Source of the DNA: Nocardia miyunensis NBRC 108239
GTDB lineage: Bacteria; Actinomycetota; Actinomycetes; Mycobacteriales; Mycobacteriaceae
Length of the DNA: 64,000 nucleotides
NCBI RefSeq assembly: GCF_001613065.1
Contig: NZ_BDBQ01000081.1
Span: 20,416 to 84,415, forward strand
Direction of reading: 5' to 3'
This document shows positions 43,618 through 52,816 of this stretch, one piece after another. Each line of letters begins with the position of its first letter. Position 1 is the first letter of the stretch. Below the pieces are notes generated by a model. That model worked only from the letters and a program-made list of their open reading frames with translations. It had not been told where the DNA came from and searched no databases. A program made the position numbers and the translations under genes.

Positions 43618-43935
43618 CTAGGCCTGCGGCGCGCCCTGTTCCGGCTGTTCCTGCCCCTGCGGCGCGACCACGAAGGTGCTCTGACCGTCGGAATCCACAC
43701 CCGTGTCGAGGATCTTGTCGTCCAGGAATGCGGCGGCCTTCTCGTCCAGGAAGATGCGGGATCCGTCGGCGCTGAGTATCTGGTCCTGTTCGGCAGGGGC
43801 CGCGGCCACCGCGAGTTGCAGGGCCTGGTTGCTTTCGGTCGCGGAGAAGATCCGCAGTCCCGCCTCCGCGGGCGTGCCGTCACCGGAGGTGATGGTCCGT
43901 ACGGCCTCGATGGCTGTGGGGGTGAGCATGAGCAT
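43618..43935 (-). CDS. HesB/IscA-like 'adhesin' domain protein lacking cysteines
   Basis: ATG 43935 behind GAAGGAACC gives 105 residues. The fold pattern matches the HesB/IscA-like family: LTPTAIEAVRTITS at the start, AGLRIFSA near residue 27, then an acid-rich strand with SRIFLDEKAAAFLDDKILD. The protein contains no Cys at all, so the Fe-S ligands of true IscA are absent. This cysteine-free subgroup is common in actinobacteria, with unknown function. The long open frame upstream is not part of it. Confidence 0.7.
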   Translation of the reverse strand: MLMLTPTAIEAVRTITSGDGTPAEAGLRIFSATESNQALQLAVAAAPAEQDQILSADGSRIFLDEKAAAFLDDKILDTGVDSDGQSTFVVAPQGQEQPEQGAPQA

Positions 43936-44141
43936 GTGTCTGGTTCCTTCCGCTGTCGGGACGGACGGCCACGGCTGTGGCCGGTCTTCGATTGCGTGGG
44001 CCAGTCTTCGAACCCGATCATCGACGCCGACGACTACGTCGACGTTCCCCTCCGAGTAACCGTGCGTCCGGCCGCGAAACATCTTTCCTGGCATTTGCGC
44101 CCTCACCTGGGCGGATGGTTCCGGCTCGCGGAACTCGCGAG

Positions 44142-45179
44142 TCAGGACGCGTCGTCCGCGGCCGCGGCGCGCCCCTGCTGGCGATCGCGGAAGATCCAGT
44201 ACACCACCGTGGCCGCCAATGCCCACCCGCCCAGCACCAGGAATGGCGAAATATGCTGGTACGAACGGAAATACACGGCAGTGTGCTGCGCCGACACCGA
44301 GGCGCCGGGCGGCAGCCAGCGGCCGATGAGGCCCAGCAGCCTCGGCAACATCGGCCAGGCCACCGCCCCGCCGGAGGACGGATTGCCCACCAGAACCATG
44401 ACCACCCAGGTCGGCACCATGGCCCAGCGGCCGAACAGCGCGGTGAACATCGAGCACACCATGCCCGAGGTGAACATTGTCAGGGCCAGGATGAGCCAGG
44501 ACTCGACGAACGGCAACCGGATCGCGTCCAGGATCCAGTCCACGGTCACGGCGATGCCGAACCCGCCGAGCAGCGCGTACGCGGCGGTGAACAGGATGCG
44601 TTCGACATGTCGCAGGGCCGCGGCGTTGACGTGGAGCTGGATCGCGCCGACGAATCCGACGATCACCGCGGCCAGCGTGATGTAGAACAGGCCCAGGCCG
44701 CGCGGGTCGCCGTGCTGTAGCGGTACCAGGTCGGTGGTGGTCACCGGCACGTGGGTCGAGGCGGCCACGGCCGTCGCGGTCTCGGTGATGGTCTGGGCGA
44801 GGGTCTCGCCGGCGGCGCCCGCGGTATCGACCGCCACATGGTCCTGCTGTGTGGAGATGGTCGCGAAAGTCCGCTGCTGCAACAGGGATTCGCGCGCATG
44901 CGCCGCGTCGGTGCGCCGGACCGCGAGCGTGTTCCCGAGCTTCTGATTCATCGCGGCCAGGACGGCCTCGGTGCGCTGATCGGAGCCGGGATCGACCACC
45001 GCCACCGGAATGTGGTGCGCGGTCGGCGCGGCCAGCACGTAGGTGTACGACCCGGCGAACAGCGAGGCCGCGATCGCCAGAATGAACAGCAGTGCGGTAG
45101 CTGGGAGGAAGCGGGAGGCTCGAATTCGGTGCCGTAGTCTGTGAATCTTCTTCGAATCGGGCGCCGACAGTGTTAGCAC
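44142..45179 (-). CDS. ABC-2/YhgE-like membrane protein (DUF3533-type)
   Basis: GTG 45179 behind GAGGAGAAGCA gives 345 residues. One membrane helix (about 24-48) is followed by a large extracytoplasmic domain (about 50-165) and five further helices (about 168-335). HIPVAVVDPGSDQRTEAVL near residue 56 is typical of YhgE/Pip- and DUF3533-type proteins, which resemble ABC-2 exporter permeases without an adjacent ATPase. The role is unknown; transport or envelope functions are likely. No ATPase gene adjoins it. Confidence 0.7.
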   Translation of the reverse strand: MLTLSAPDSKKIHRLRHRIRASRFLPATALLFILAIAASLFAGSYTYVLAAPTAHHIPVAVVDPGSDQRTEAVLAAMNQKLGNTLAVRRTDAAHARESLLQQRTFATISTQQDHVAVDTAGAAGETLAQTITETATAVAASTHVPVTTTDLVPLQHGDPRGLGLFYITLAAVIVGFVGAIQLHVNAAALRHVERILFTAAYALLGGFGIAVTVDWILDAIRLPFVESWLILALTMFTSGMVCSMFTALFGRWAMVPTWVVMVLVGNPSSGGAVAWPMLPRLLGLIGRWLPPGASVSAQHTAVYFRSYQHISPFLVLGGWALAATVVYWIFRDRQQGRAAAADDAS

Positions 45180-45271
45180 TGCTTCTCCTCGCTCCTGGAA
45201 ATATTCGCCTCAGGTTAGCTGTAGGTCGGTGCGGGGTGCGGATGGTCGATCCGCGGCGTGGTCGCCGAATG

Positions 45272-46315
45272 TCACGACGCCCAGGGATCGACCGGGACGA
45301 CGCCGTCGGCGTGTCCGTATTCGTCGAGCAGACGACCCCAGGACTTGACCGCGCGCAGCACGAGCCGGTGGTCGAGGACCTCGGCCTCGGGCGTGCCGGA
45401 TCGGATCCGGTCGAACAGGCCGGTGAGGTCGCTCGTGTGATGGACCTGTGCCATGAGCAGGAGGTTCGCCGGACCGGTTGTGGCGGCGCAGATGCGGGTC
45501 TGCGGCCATCGGCCGATCTCGGAGCCGACATCGGCGAGGGCGTGCCGCGGCACCGAGATCCGCAGCGCGTATTCGGTGGGCCAGCCGCCCTCCGAACGGG
45601 TGAAATCGGTGCGAAAGCCCAGGACGCCGCGTCGCACGAGTGCGTCCAGACGCCGCCGCACCTGCTGTTCGGTCATGCCCAGCTGGGCCGCGAGGTCGCG
45701 ATACCGGGCGCGGCCGTCGTACTGCAGGGCCAGGAACAATGCGCGGTCCGCGGGATCGAGCGTCCGATTCCGGAAGGCGAGCCGCCCGCCCACCGAGGGC
45801 GGCCGATCGCCGGGCCCGTCGGTGACCGAACGTTGCTGGGTCGTATCGATCGCTCCGAGACGCCAGCGGGTGCCGCTGTACCACTCGAGGCACACATGGC
45901 TCTGCGCGGTCGCGATCCCGGAGATGCCGGGGAGTTGTTCGAGCAACAGGTGGCTCAGCGACGTCACGGTGTCGGTGATCACCAGGGCTTGCAGATCGAA
46001 CGCGCCGTCGGTGGCGTAGACGCTCATCACCTGCGGGACCGTCGCCAGCGCGCGGGCGACCTCGAGAGTGCGTCCGGGCTGTGCCCGGATCTCGACCGAT
46101 GCCCCGGCCAGCGCCAGGTGCGGGCCGGGCACCGAGGACACCCAGGCGCGCCCGGATTCGGTCAGTCGCTGCCAGCGCCGGGCCGCGGTGACCGCGGAGA
46201 TGCCCAGCACCGGGCCGAGTCGCTCGAAACTGGCCCGAGGATTGGCGTGCAGGGCATCGAGCAGTTCGATGTCGGTCTCGTCGAACGCGCGCGAGGCGGG
46301 GCTGTCCGGGCGCAT
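45272..46315 (-). CDS. Lrp/AsnC-family regulator with two tandem modules
   Basis: The protein has 347 residues, twice the usual Lrp length. Module 1 has a helix-turn-helix at about 14-60 (DIELLDALHANPRASFERLG) and a RAM-like domain. Module 2 repeats the layout from about residue 187: LDPADRALFLALQYDGRARY, then GMTEQQVRRRLDALVRRGVL. AGGAGACC precedes the start. It is divergent from the PrpD-lyase-hydratase operon, and the gap carries inverted repeats, so it probably controls that operon in response to an organic or amino acid. Confidence 0.85.
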   Translation of the reverse strand: MRPDSPASRAFDETDIELLDALHANPRASFERLGPVLGISAVTAARRWQRLTESGRAWVSSVPGPHLALAGASVEIRAQPGRTLEVARALATVPQVMSVYATDGAFDLQALVITDTVTSLSHLLLEQLPGISGIATAQSHVCLEWYSGTRWRLGAIDTTQQRSVTDGPGDRPPSVGGRLAFRNRTLDPADRALFLALQYDGRARYRDLAAQLGMTEQQVRRRLDALVRRGVLGFRTDFTRSEGGWPTEYALRISVPRHALADVGSEIGRWPQTRICAATTGPANLLLMAQVHHTSDLTGLFDRIRSGTPEAEVLDHRLVLRAVKSWGRLLDEYGHADGVVPVDPWAS

Positions 46316-46361
46316 GGTCTCCTGCTCGATGAGTATCGGGTGCTACGAATATCTGCAGTGT

Positions 46362-46427
46362 GTGGGATCAACTCGACGAATTCCCACGATCTTGTTCGGT
46401 TGTGATGATATTTCCGACGAATTCGGA
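46362..46427. promoter_or_regulatory. Inverted repeats in the lrp-prpD gap
   Basis: GTGGGA (46362-46367) with TCCCAC (46382-46387) and TCCGA-CGAAT-TCGGA (46413-46427) are inverted repeats in the 145-bp divergent gap. GACGAATTC occurs twice (46375 and 46416). Lrp proteins bind several spaced sites, so these are candidate operators. Confidence 0.45.
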
Positions 46428-46460
46428 GAGTCGCACCGGGCCGGGCGTTCACTGAGACGC

Positions 46461-47894
46461 ATGACGGAATCGACGACATCGGGCGTAACCGTTCCGCTGG
46501 TCCGCTGGGTCGAACAGCTGACCCCGGAACAGATCCCCGACGCGGTGCGCTCCCGGGCCCGGCATCTGCTGCTCGACGGCGTGGCCTGCGGACTGGTCGG
46601 CGCGCAACTGCCCTGGTCCCGGGTCGCCACCCGCGCTGTGCTCGATCTGGAGGGTGCCGGGGACGTGGCGGTGATCGGCAGCGGAGTCACCACCAGCGGT
46701 CCCGCGGCGGTGCTGCTCAACAGCACGTTCGTGCAGGGTTTCGAACTCGACGACTTCCATCCGCTGGCCCCGCTGCACAGCAATTCGCTGGTGCTGCCGG
46801 TGCTGCTGGCCACGGCGCATCATCTCGGCGGCGCTTCCGGCCGCGACGCGCTGACGGCCGCGGTCGCCGGATTCGAGGTCGGCCCGCGGGTCGGCCTCGC
46901 GCTGCACGGTGCGCAGATGCTCTCGCGCGGCTGGCACAGCGGCCCGGTCTTCGGGACGCACACCGCCGCGGTGGTCGCCGGGAAACTGCGCGGTCTGGAC
47001 GCCGGGCGGCTCGAGGACGCGGTCGGCATGGCGGGCACCCAATCGGCCGGATTGATGGCCGCCCAGCACGAGGCGATGTCCAAGCGCATGCAACACGGAT
47101 TCGCCGCCCGCAACGGCTATTACGCCGCGGGTCTGGCCGCGGCCGGGTACATCGGTATCAAGCAGGTTTTCGATCGCCCGTACGGCGGCTATCTCGCGGT
47201 GTTCGGCGAGGGGCACGATCCGGACCCGGCGCAGGTGGTCGCCGGGTTGGGCCGGGACTGGCACACCGAGGTGATCATGGTGAAGTCCTATGCCGCCCAG
47301 GGCGGGCTGCACGGAACCGTCCAGGCCGCGCTGGAACTGCGCGAAGAATACGCGATCGACCCGAAGACGGTGTCCCACATCGAGATTCGGGTGGGTCACG
47401 CGATCTACCACCATGGCTGGTGGACGCCCGAACGTCCGCTGACGAGCATCGGCGCGCAGATGAATCTCGGCTACGCCGCCGCGGTCGCACTGGCGGACGG
47501 GCAGGTGCTGCCGCCGCAGTTCACCCCCGAACGCCTGGACGCGGACGATGTGTGGGATCTGCTCGGCCGGGTCGAGGTCCTCCTGGACGAGAGCATCGAG
47601 AACGGTCCCGCGCGTGAGCGATTCGCGACCGAACTCACCCTGACTCTGGACGACGGCACCGTACTGCACCGGCGCGTCACCGAGCCGCACGGCGGTCCCT
47701 CGGACCCGGTCACCGATGACGAACTCGTCGCCAAGTTTCGCTCCCTGACCGGGCCGCTGATGCCCGCCGCCCGGCTCGACGCGATCCAGCGGGCCGTCCT
47801 GGGCATCGACGAGCTGACCGATATTCGCGAGCTGACCGAACTGCTGGCCGCGCCCGTGGCCGGTGCGCTGGATGGAAAGGAGATCGGCCGATGA
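46461..47894 (+). CDS. MmgE/PrpD-family dehydratase or decarboxylase
   Basis: ATG 46461 gives 477 residues, full length. Family marks are an N-terminal helical domain with ARHLLLDGVACGLVGAQLPW near residue 33, HSNSLVLPVLLA near 110, RVGLALHGAQ near 145, and QHEAMSKRMQHGFAARNGYY near 202. The AKxMQxGxAA pattern is the usual PrpD signature. The family includes 2-methylcitrate dehydratase, cis-aconitate decarboxylase and related enzymes that remove water or CO2 from tricarboxylates. Its stop overlaps the lyase gene start (ATGA), and an aconitase-like hydratase follows. A dehydration step is likely, but the substrate is open. Confidence 0.85.
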   Translation: MTESTTSGVTVPLVRWVEQLTPEQIPDAVRSRARHLLLDGVACGLVGAQLPWSRVATRAVLDLEGAGDVAVIGSGVTTSGPAAVLLNSTFVQGFELDDFHPLAPLHSNSLVLPVLLATAHHLGGASGRDALTAAVAGFEVGPRVGLALHGAQMLSRGWHSGPVFGTHTAAVVAGKLRGLDAGRLEDAVGMAGTQSAGLMAAQHEAMSKRMQHGFAARNGYYAAGLAAAGYIGIKQVFDRPYGGYLAVFGEGHDPDPAQVVAGLGRDWHTEVIMVKSYAAQGGLHGTVQAALELREEYAIDPKTVSHIEIRVGHAIYHHGWWTPERPLTSIGAQMNLGYAAAVALADGQVLPPQFTPERLDADDVWDLLGRVEVLLDESIENGPARERFATELTLTLDDGTVLHRRVTEPHGGPSDPVTDDELVAKFRSLTGPLMPAARLDAIQRAVLGIDELTDIRELTELLAAPVAGALDGKEIGR

Positions 47895-48730
47895 CCGCAC
47901 AGGAGGCCCGTCGCAGGCTCCGCGCCGCGCTCGATGCGGGCGAATTCATCACTGCTCCAGGGGTTTTCGATGGCCTCTCGGCATCGCTGGTGGCGCGCCT
48001 GGGATTCTCCGCCGCCTACCTGACCGGCGCGGGCGTCGCGGCCTCGGGGTTCGGGCTGCCCGATATCGGACTGGTCACCCAGACCGAGATGGCCGAGCGT
48101 GCCCGCATGACGACCCGCGTGCTCGGCGACATCCCGCTGATCGCCGACGCCGACACCGGATACGGCGCGACGCTCAACGTGATTCGCACCGTGCGCGAAT
48201 ACGAAGCCGCCGGGGTGGCCGCAATTCAGTTGGAGGACCAGGCTTTTCCCAAGAAGTGCGGGCATCTGCCGGACAAGGAGCTCATCGACTCCGGTGAGTT
48301 CGCCGCCCGGCTGGGCGCGGCGCTGGCGGCCCGTACCGATCCCGGGCTGGTGATCATCGCGCGGACCGACGCACGGGGACCGCTGGGTCTGGACGTCGCG
48401 ATCGAGCGTGCCAACGCCTACGCGGATGCGGGTGCGGACGTGATCTTCGTGGAGGCCCCGCAGAGCATCGAGGAGATCGAGCGCATCGGCGCGGAGGTCT
48501 CCGCTCCGCTGCTGATCAACCAGGTGATCGGCGGCCTGACCCCGATCGAGTCCGCCGCGCGGCTGCGCGAACTCGGGTACGCGATCGCGATCCAGCCCTC
48601 GCTGGCGCTGGGCGCGGCCGCCTACGCGATGCTCACCAGCCTCGGCGAGGCGGCCGGACGGGACGTGACGGACCTGCTGCCCACCGGCCCGGCCGGGCTC
48701 TTCGAACTCGTCGGCCTGGCCGAATGGTAG
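47891..48730 (+). CDS. Isocitrate lyase/PEP mutase-family C-C lyase
   Basis: The protein has 279 residues. The metal/substrate motif ADADTGYG lies near residue 85 and the lyase motif KKCGH near 120, in QLEDQAFPKKCGHLPDK. KKCGH marks lyases (2-methylisocitrate, dimethylmalate or isocitrate type) rather than phosphonate mutases. IIARTDARG near 157 and FVEAPQS near 190 complete the barrel. Such enzymes split a 2-hydroxy or 3-hydroxy polycarboxylate into a keto acid and a second acid. The gene is coupled to the PrpD gene and should act after the aconitase-like hydratase encoded downstream. Confidence 0.87.
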   Translation: MTAQEARRRLRAALDAGEFITAPGVFDGLSASLVARLGFSAAYLTGAGVAASGFGLPDIGLVTQTEMAERARMTTRVLGDIPLIADADTGYGATLNVIRTVREYEAAGVAAIQLEDQAFPKKCGHLPDKELIDSGEFAARLGAALAARTDPGLVIIARTDARGPLGLDVAIERANAYADAGADVIFVEAPQSIEEIERIGAEVSAPLLINQVIGGLTPIESAARLRELGYAIAIQPSLALGAAAYAMLTSLGEAAGRDVTDLLPTGPAGLFELVGLAEW

Positions 48731-48739
48731 CCCCTGGAC

Positions 48740-49287
48740 TGCGGTTGGCCCTTGTAGTCGATACCGATACCACCTTTACCGCACGGATGGGCCGGGATCT
48801 CTCGGCGCACCACGAACGAGGCGTACCAGTGGCCCAGGCTGTCGCGGTAGACACGGACCGACGTCGGCGGCGAAGGCAGTTCCCGCGACCACACCACCGG
48901 GACCGTGACGCCTTTCGGCAACACCAACCGGCCATCACGGACCGAGAACCCACGCGTCGTATATTCCAGCGACAGCAGGGAAGTCTTGCGGGACTTGGTC
49001 TTCGGGCGACCGCGCCCTATCACCTTGAACGAGTGATCCAGCGCCTGGGCATAGTCGCGCAGCATCTGCTGTTGGACGACCTGCGACCCCTTACGTAACC
49101 ACGGCAGTTTCGCTCGCGTCTGAGTGAGCAGCTTTCCGAGCTTTGCGAACGTCGGTTTCTGCCCCGATTTCTGCTGGTGCACCGCCTCGTTCCACAGCCA
49201 GCGGCAGCGGCCCCACTCCGCCGACAACGCCGCCTCGGCGGTACGGCCGGGCCGCAACCGGTACGTGTACCGCACCACCTCATCCAT
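48740..49287 (-). pseudogene. TnpB (IS200/IS605-type) remnant, N-terminal part only
   Basis: On the minus strand ATG 49287 opens a TnpB-like frame: RYTYRLRPGRTAEAALSAEW, then CRWLWNEAVHQQ, the zinc-free wedge region, and LGHWYASFVVRREI. It stops resembling TnpB at the first RuvC strand (GIGIDYKG, about residue 180), just where the catalytic Asp region begins. It then runs into the 3' end of the lyase gene. The rest of RuvC, the zinc finger and any right-end RNA are missing. It sits antisense between the lyase and hydratase genes, a leftover of an insertion. Confidence 0.8.
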
Positions 49288-49386
49288 TCGAACATGCTAT
49301 CGAAAGGGGCTGTCATGCAGGACGAACAACACTCCCGCTTTCACCTCCCCGCCGGAAACGACAGGGTATCCAAGGGGGAATTCCCG

Positions 49387-50628
49387 ATGACCATGATCGA
49401 GAACCTGCTCGCCCGCAAGGGCGGTGTCGAGCGGGTCCGGCCCGGTGACATCGTCACCGTCGAGGTCGACATGTGCGTCATGATCGACCTGCAGTTCGCC
49501 ACGCAGTGGATGACACCGAACCGGATCCACGACCCGGACAAGATCGCCGTCGTCATGGACCACGCGGTGCCCGCGCCCACGCTGAAGGATGCCGCGGGCG
49601 GTCCGCGGGCGCGAAAGTTCGTGGCCGACTTCGGGATCGAGAAGTTCTTCGATGTCGGACGGCACGGCATCTGTCATCAGGTGATCGCCGAGAACGGCCT
49701 GTCCCGGCCCGGAGAAGTGCTGGCCTGCACCGATTCTCACACCTGCGCGGGCGGTGCCTACAACACCGCCGCGCGCGGCTTGGGGCCGGCGGAGGTCTAC
49801 TCCATCATGTGCACCGGCACGACGTGGTATCAGCTCGCGCCGACCGTCCGCTACGAGCTGATCGGCACCCTGCCGCGCGAAATCAGCGGTAAGGACGTCT
49901 TTCTCGCGCTCGCCGCCACCTACGGCGACGCCACGAACCAGAATCTCGAATTCGGTGGTCCGGGTCTGGCCAGTGTGCCGCTCAACGACCGCCGTACCAT
50001 CGCCACGCAGGCCGCCGAGATCTCCGCGGACTTCGCCACATTCGCGGCGGACGATGTCCTCGCGGACTTCCTCGCCGAACGCGGCGTGCGCGACTACGAA
50101 CCCGCCGTCGCCGATCCGGACGCCGAGTACGCGCAGGTGCGCACGATCGATCTCGACACGCTCGAACCGTATGTCGCTCGGCCGGGAACGGTGAGCCGCA
50201 ACGGAATTCCCGTCTCGCGGATCGAGCAGCGCCGGATCGATCAGGCGTTCATCGGCTCCTGCGCCAACGGGCAGCTCGAGGACCTGCGCATCGCGGCGGA
50301 CATCCTGCGCGGACGCAGCGTCGCGGCGGGCGTGCGGCTGCTGGTCACCCCCGCCTCACAGCAGGTCTACCGGGACGCGATGCGCCTGGGTTATCTGCAG
50401 GACATCGCCGATTCCGGTGCGGTGGTGACGAATTCGACCTGCGGCGCGTGTTTCGGCTACCACATGGGCGTCCTCGGGCCGGGCGAGGTCTGCCTGACCT
50501 CGAGTACCCGCAACTTCACCGGCCGCATGGGCAGCACCGAGGCCGAGATCTACATGGCTTCCCCGGCCACGGTCGCCGCCTCCGCGATCACCGGCCGCAT
50601 CACCGATCCCCGGAGCGTGACAGCATGA
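49387..50628 (+). CDS. Aconitase/LeuC-family hydratase, large subunit
   Basis: The chosen start is ATG 49387 behind AAGGGGGA (413 residues). ATG 49315, with its own AAAGGGG, would add 24 unlikely residues. Cluster-ligand and active-site blocks are LACTDSHTCAGGA near residue 115, GSCANGQLEDLR near 288 and NSTCGACFGYH near 350, giving the three Cys of a 4Fe-4S cluster. This is the split LeuCD-type architecture used by isopropylmalate isomerase, homoaconitase and dimethylmaleate hydratase. The context with a PrpD and a KKCGH lyase suggests hydration of an unsaturated di- or tricarboxylate, not leucine synthesis. Confidence 0.87.
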   Translation: MTMIENLLARKGGVERVRPGDIVTVEVDMCVMIDLQFATQWMTPNRIHDPDKIAVVMDHAVPAPTLKDAAGGPRARKFVADFGIEKFFDVGRHGICHQVIAENGLSRPGEVLACTDSHTCAGGAYNTAARGLGPAEVYSIMCTGTTWYQLAPTVRYELIGTLPREISGKDVFLALAATYGDATNQNLEFGGPGLASVPLNDRRTIATQAAEISADFATFAADDVLADFLAERGVRDYEPAVADPDAEYAQVRTIDLDTLEPYVARPGTVSRNGIPVSRIEQRRIDQAFIGSCANGQLEDLRIAADILRGRSVAAGVRLLVTPASQQVYRDAMRLGYLQDIADSGAVVTNSTCGACFGYHMGVLGPGEVCLTSSTRNFTGRMGSTEAEIYMASPATVAASAITGRITDPRSVTA

Positions 50629-51191
50629 CCGAGCGATCCACCGTCATCTCCGGCCGCGTCTGGGTGTTCGGCGACTCGATCGACACCGACGCGATGTATC
50701 CGGCGTTCGCCATGAAGATGGACGTCCCCGAGGCCGCCCGGCACGTGTTCCACCAGCTCCGGCCGGGGTGGACCGATGAGGTCCGGCCCGGTGACATCGT
50801 CGTCGCGGGAAGGAATTTCGGCGTCGGGTCCTCCCGTCCGGTCGCCACCCTGTTCCGCGCGCTCGGCGTCGCCGCGCTGCTGGCCGAGGATTTCAATTCG
50901 CTGTTCTTCCGCAACGCCGTCAACGCCGGACTGCCCGCACTCACCGTGCCCGGCGCCCGGACCGTCTTCCGTGACGGCGACGAGGTCACCGTCGACATCG
51001 CCACAGGCGACTACCGCAACGACACCACGGCCACGACCGGCCGCACCGCCCCGCTCCCGCCGCTGATCCTGGAGATCCTCGCCAGCGGAGGGGTTCTGGC
51101 GCGGCTGGCCGAACAGGGATATCTGCCGATCGAACTGCTCGAGGTGCTGCGCTCGGGGGCCGTGCCCGTCGAGAGTGGTTCCGGGGCATAG
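50625..51191 (+). CDS. Aconitase/LeuD-family hydratase, small subunit
   Basis: ATG 50625 overlaps the large-subunit stop (ATGA), giving 188 residues. The swivel-domain marks are GDSIDTDAMYP near residue 16, NFGVGSSRPVA near 65 and EDFNSLFFRNAVNAGLPAL near 88. It completes the split hydratase. The length matches small subunits of LeuD or DmdB type. The translational coupling fits equal production of both subunits. Confidence 0.87.
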   Translation: MTERSTVISGRVWVFGDSIDTDAMYPAFAMKMDVPEAARHVFHQLRPGWTDEVRPGDIVVAGRNFGVGSSRPVATLFRALGVAALLAEDFNSLFFRNAVNAGLPALTVPGARTVFRDGDEVTVDIATGDYRNDTTATTGRTAPLPPLILEILASGGVLARLAEQGYLPIELLEVLRSGAVPVESGSGA

Positions 51192-51370
51192 TCGCTCGGT
51201 TCCGGGCGCGCACGGCTGGTCACAGGAAACCGGGAGGAGTTCCGGATGTCAGGGGTCGGCGCAGGTCCTCGGGCCGCGGAGTCGCGTCGTGCGGTCCGGA
51301 ACCGGTCACGGCCGATGCCGACCCGGTTATTGCGCCTGTGGAGTTCACATTTCGCTGTCAGACTGGCCGC

Positions 51371-52771
51371 ATGTACGACTACGACGTTCTGGTTCTCGGA
51401 TCAGGTCCCGGCGGTCAGAAGGCGGCGATCGCCACCGCGAAACTGGGTAAACGAGCCGCCGTGGTGGAACGGCGGGACATGATCGGCGGGGTGTGCATCA
51501 ACACCGGCACGATCCCGTCCAAGACGTTGCGCGAGGCGGTGCTGTATCTGACCGGCCTGAGCCAGCGCGAGATGTACGGGCAGAGTTATCGGGTGAAGGA
51601 GGACATCACCGTCACCGATCTGCTCTCCCGCGCGCAGCACGTGATCGGCCGCGAGGTCGATGTGATTCGGAATCAGTTGTCCCGCAACCATGTTTCGCTG
51701 TTGCCGGGGATGGGGTCGTTCCTCGATGAGCACACGATCGAGGTGGCGGACGGCACCGGCCGGGAAACCCGGGTGACCGCCGAGAACATCGTCGTCGCCA
51801 CCGGGACCCAGCCCGCGCGACCGGAAACCGTCGACTTCGACGGCAGGACCATCATCGATTCGGACGGAATCCTGGAGCTCGAGCGGGTGCCGCAGTCGAT
51901 GATCGTGGTCGGTGCGGGCGTCATCGGCATCGAGTACGCGTCCATGTTCGCCGCGCTGGGATGCAAGGTGACGGTCGTGGAGTCGCGCGAGCGGATGCTG
52001 GACTTCTGCGATATCGAAGTGGTGGAGGCGCTCAAGTACCATCTGCGCGATCTCGCGGTGACCTTCCGCTTCCGGGAGACGGTCGCGGCGGTCGAGCGGC
52101 ATCCGCGCGGTGCGATCGCGATCATGGAGAGCGGCAAGCGAATTCCCGCGGAGGTGGTGATGTATTCGGCCGGGCGGCAGGGCATGACCGAGAGCCTGCG
52201 TCTGGAGAAGGCCGGGCTGAGCGCGGACAAGCGCGGCCGCGTCTCGGTGGACGAGTACTTCCGCACCGAGGTGCCGAACATCTACGCGGTCGGCGACGTC
52301 ATCGGGTTCCCGGCACTGGCCGCGACGTCGATGGAACAGGGCCGCCTGGCCGCCCATCACGCCTGCGGCGAACCGGTGCAGGCGCTGTCCGCGTTGCAGC
52401 CGATCGGCATCTACACCATCCCGGAGATCAGTTTCATCGGCCAGACCGAGGACCAGCTGACCGCCGCCCGCAAACCCTACGAGGTGGGCGTGTCCCGCTA
52501 CCGCGAACTGGCCCGCGGCCAGATCATCGGCGACTCCTACGGCGTCCTGAAGCTCTTGGTCTGCAGCGAAACCCGCGAACTGCTCGGCGTCCACGTATTC
52601 GGCACCGGCGCAACCGAACTCGTCCACATCGGCCAGGCCGTCATGGGCTGCGGCGGCACCGTCGACTACCTGGTCGACGCCGTCTTCAACTACCCCACCC
52701 TCGCCGAGTCCTACAAGGTCGCCGCCCTCGACGCCATGAACAAGATCCGCCAGATCGAACACATGGACTGA
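51371..52771 (+). CDS. sthA: Soluble pyridine nucleotide transhydrogenase
   Basis: ATG 51371 gives 466 residues, starting like mycobacterial SthA (YDYDVLVLGSGPGGQKAA). FAD binding is GSGPGG; NAD(P) binding is VGAGVIGIEYASMFAALG near residue 180. In GGVCINTGTIPSKTLREAVL the second redox Cys of lipoamide dehydrogenase is replaced by Thr, the transhydrogenase hallmark. IYAVGDVIGFPALAATSMEQ near 300 is very close to the mycobacterial protein. It balances NADH and NADPH in the cytoplasm. No good ribosome site precedes ATG 51371; a GTG at 51338 would add 11 residues. Confidence 0.9.
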   Translation: MYDYDVLVLGSGPGGQKAAIATAKLGKRAAVVERRDMIGGVCINTGTIPSKTLREAVLYLTGLSQREMYGQSYRVKEDITVTDLLSRAQHVIGREVDVIRNQLSRNHVSLLPGMGSFLDEHTIEVADGTGRETRVTAENIVVATGTQPARPETVDFDGRTIIDSDGILELERVPQSMIVVGAGVIGIEYASMFAALGCKVTVVESRERMLDFCDIEVVEALKYHLRDLAVTFRFRETVAAVERHPRGAIAIMESGKRIPAEVVMYSAGRQGMTESLRLEKAGLSADKRGRVSVDEYFRTEVPNIYAVGDVIGFPALAATSMEQGRLAAHHACGEPVQALSALQPIGIYTIPEISFIGQTEDQLTAARKPYEVGVSRYRELARGQIIGDSYGVLKLLVCSETRELLGVHVFGTGATELVHIGQAVMGCGGTVDYLVDAVFNYPTLAESYKVAALDAMNKIRQIEHMD

Positions 52772-52816
52772 CCGCTGTCGATTCGACGATCAGTTCTCGA
52801 CACCTCGCACGACGCG

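Noticed and set aside
51246..51482. Small plus-strand frame with a good ribosome site (GGGAGGAGTTCCGG) before sthA
   Set aside because: It overlaps sthA out of frame, is Arg-rich and has no recognised family. It could be a leader, but evidence is too thin.
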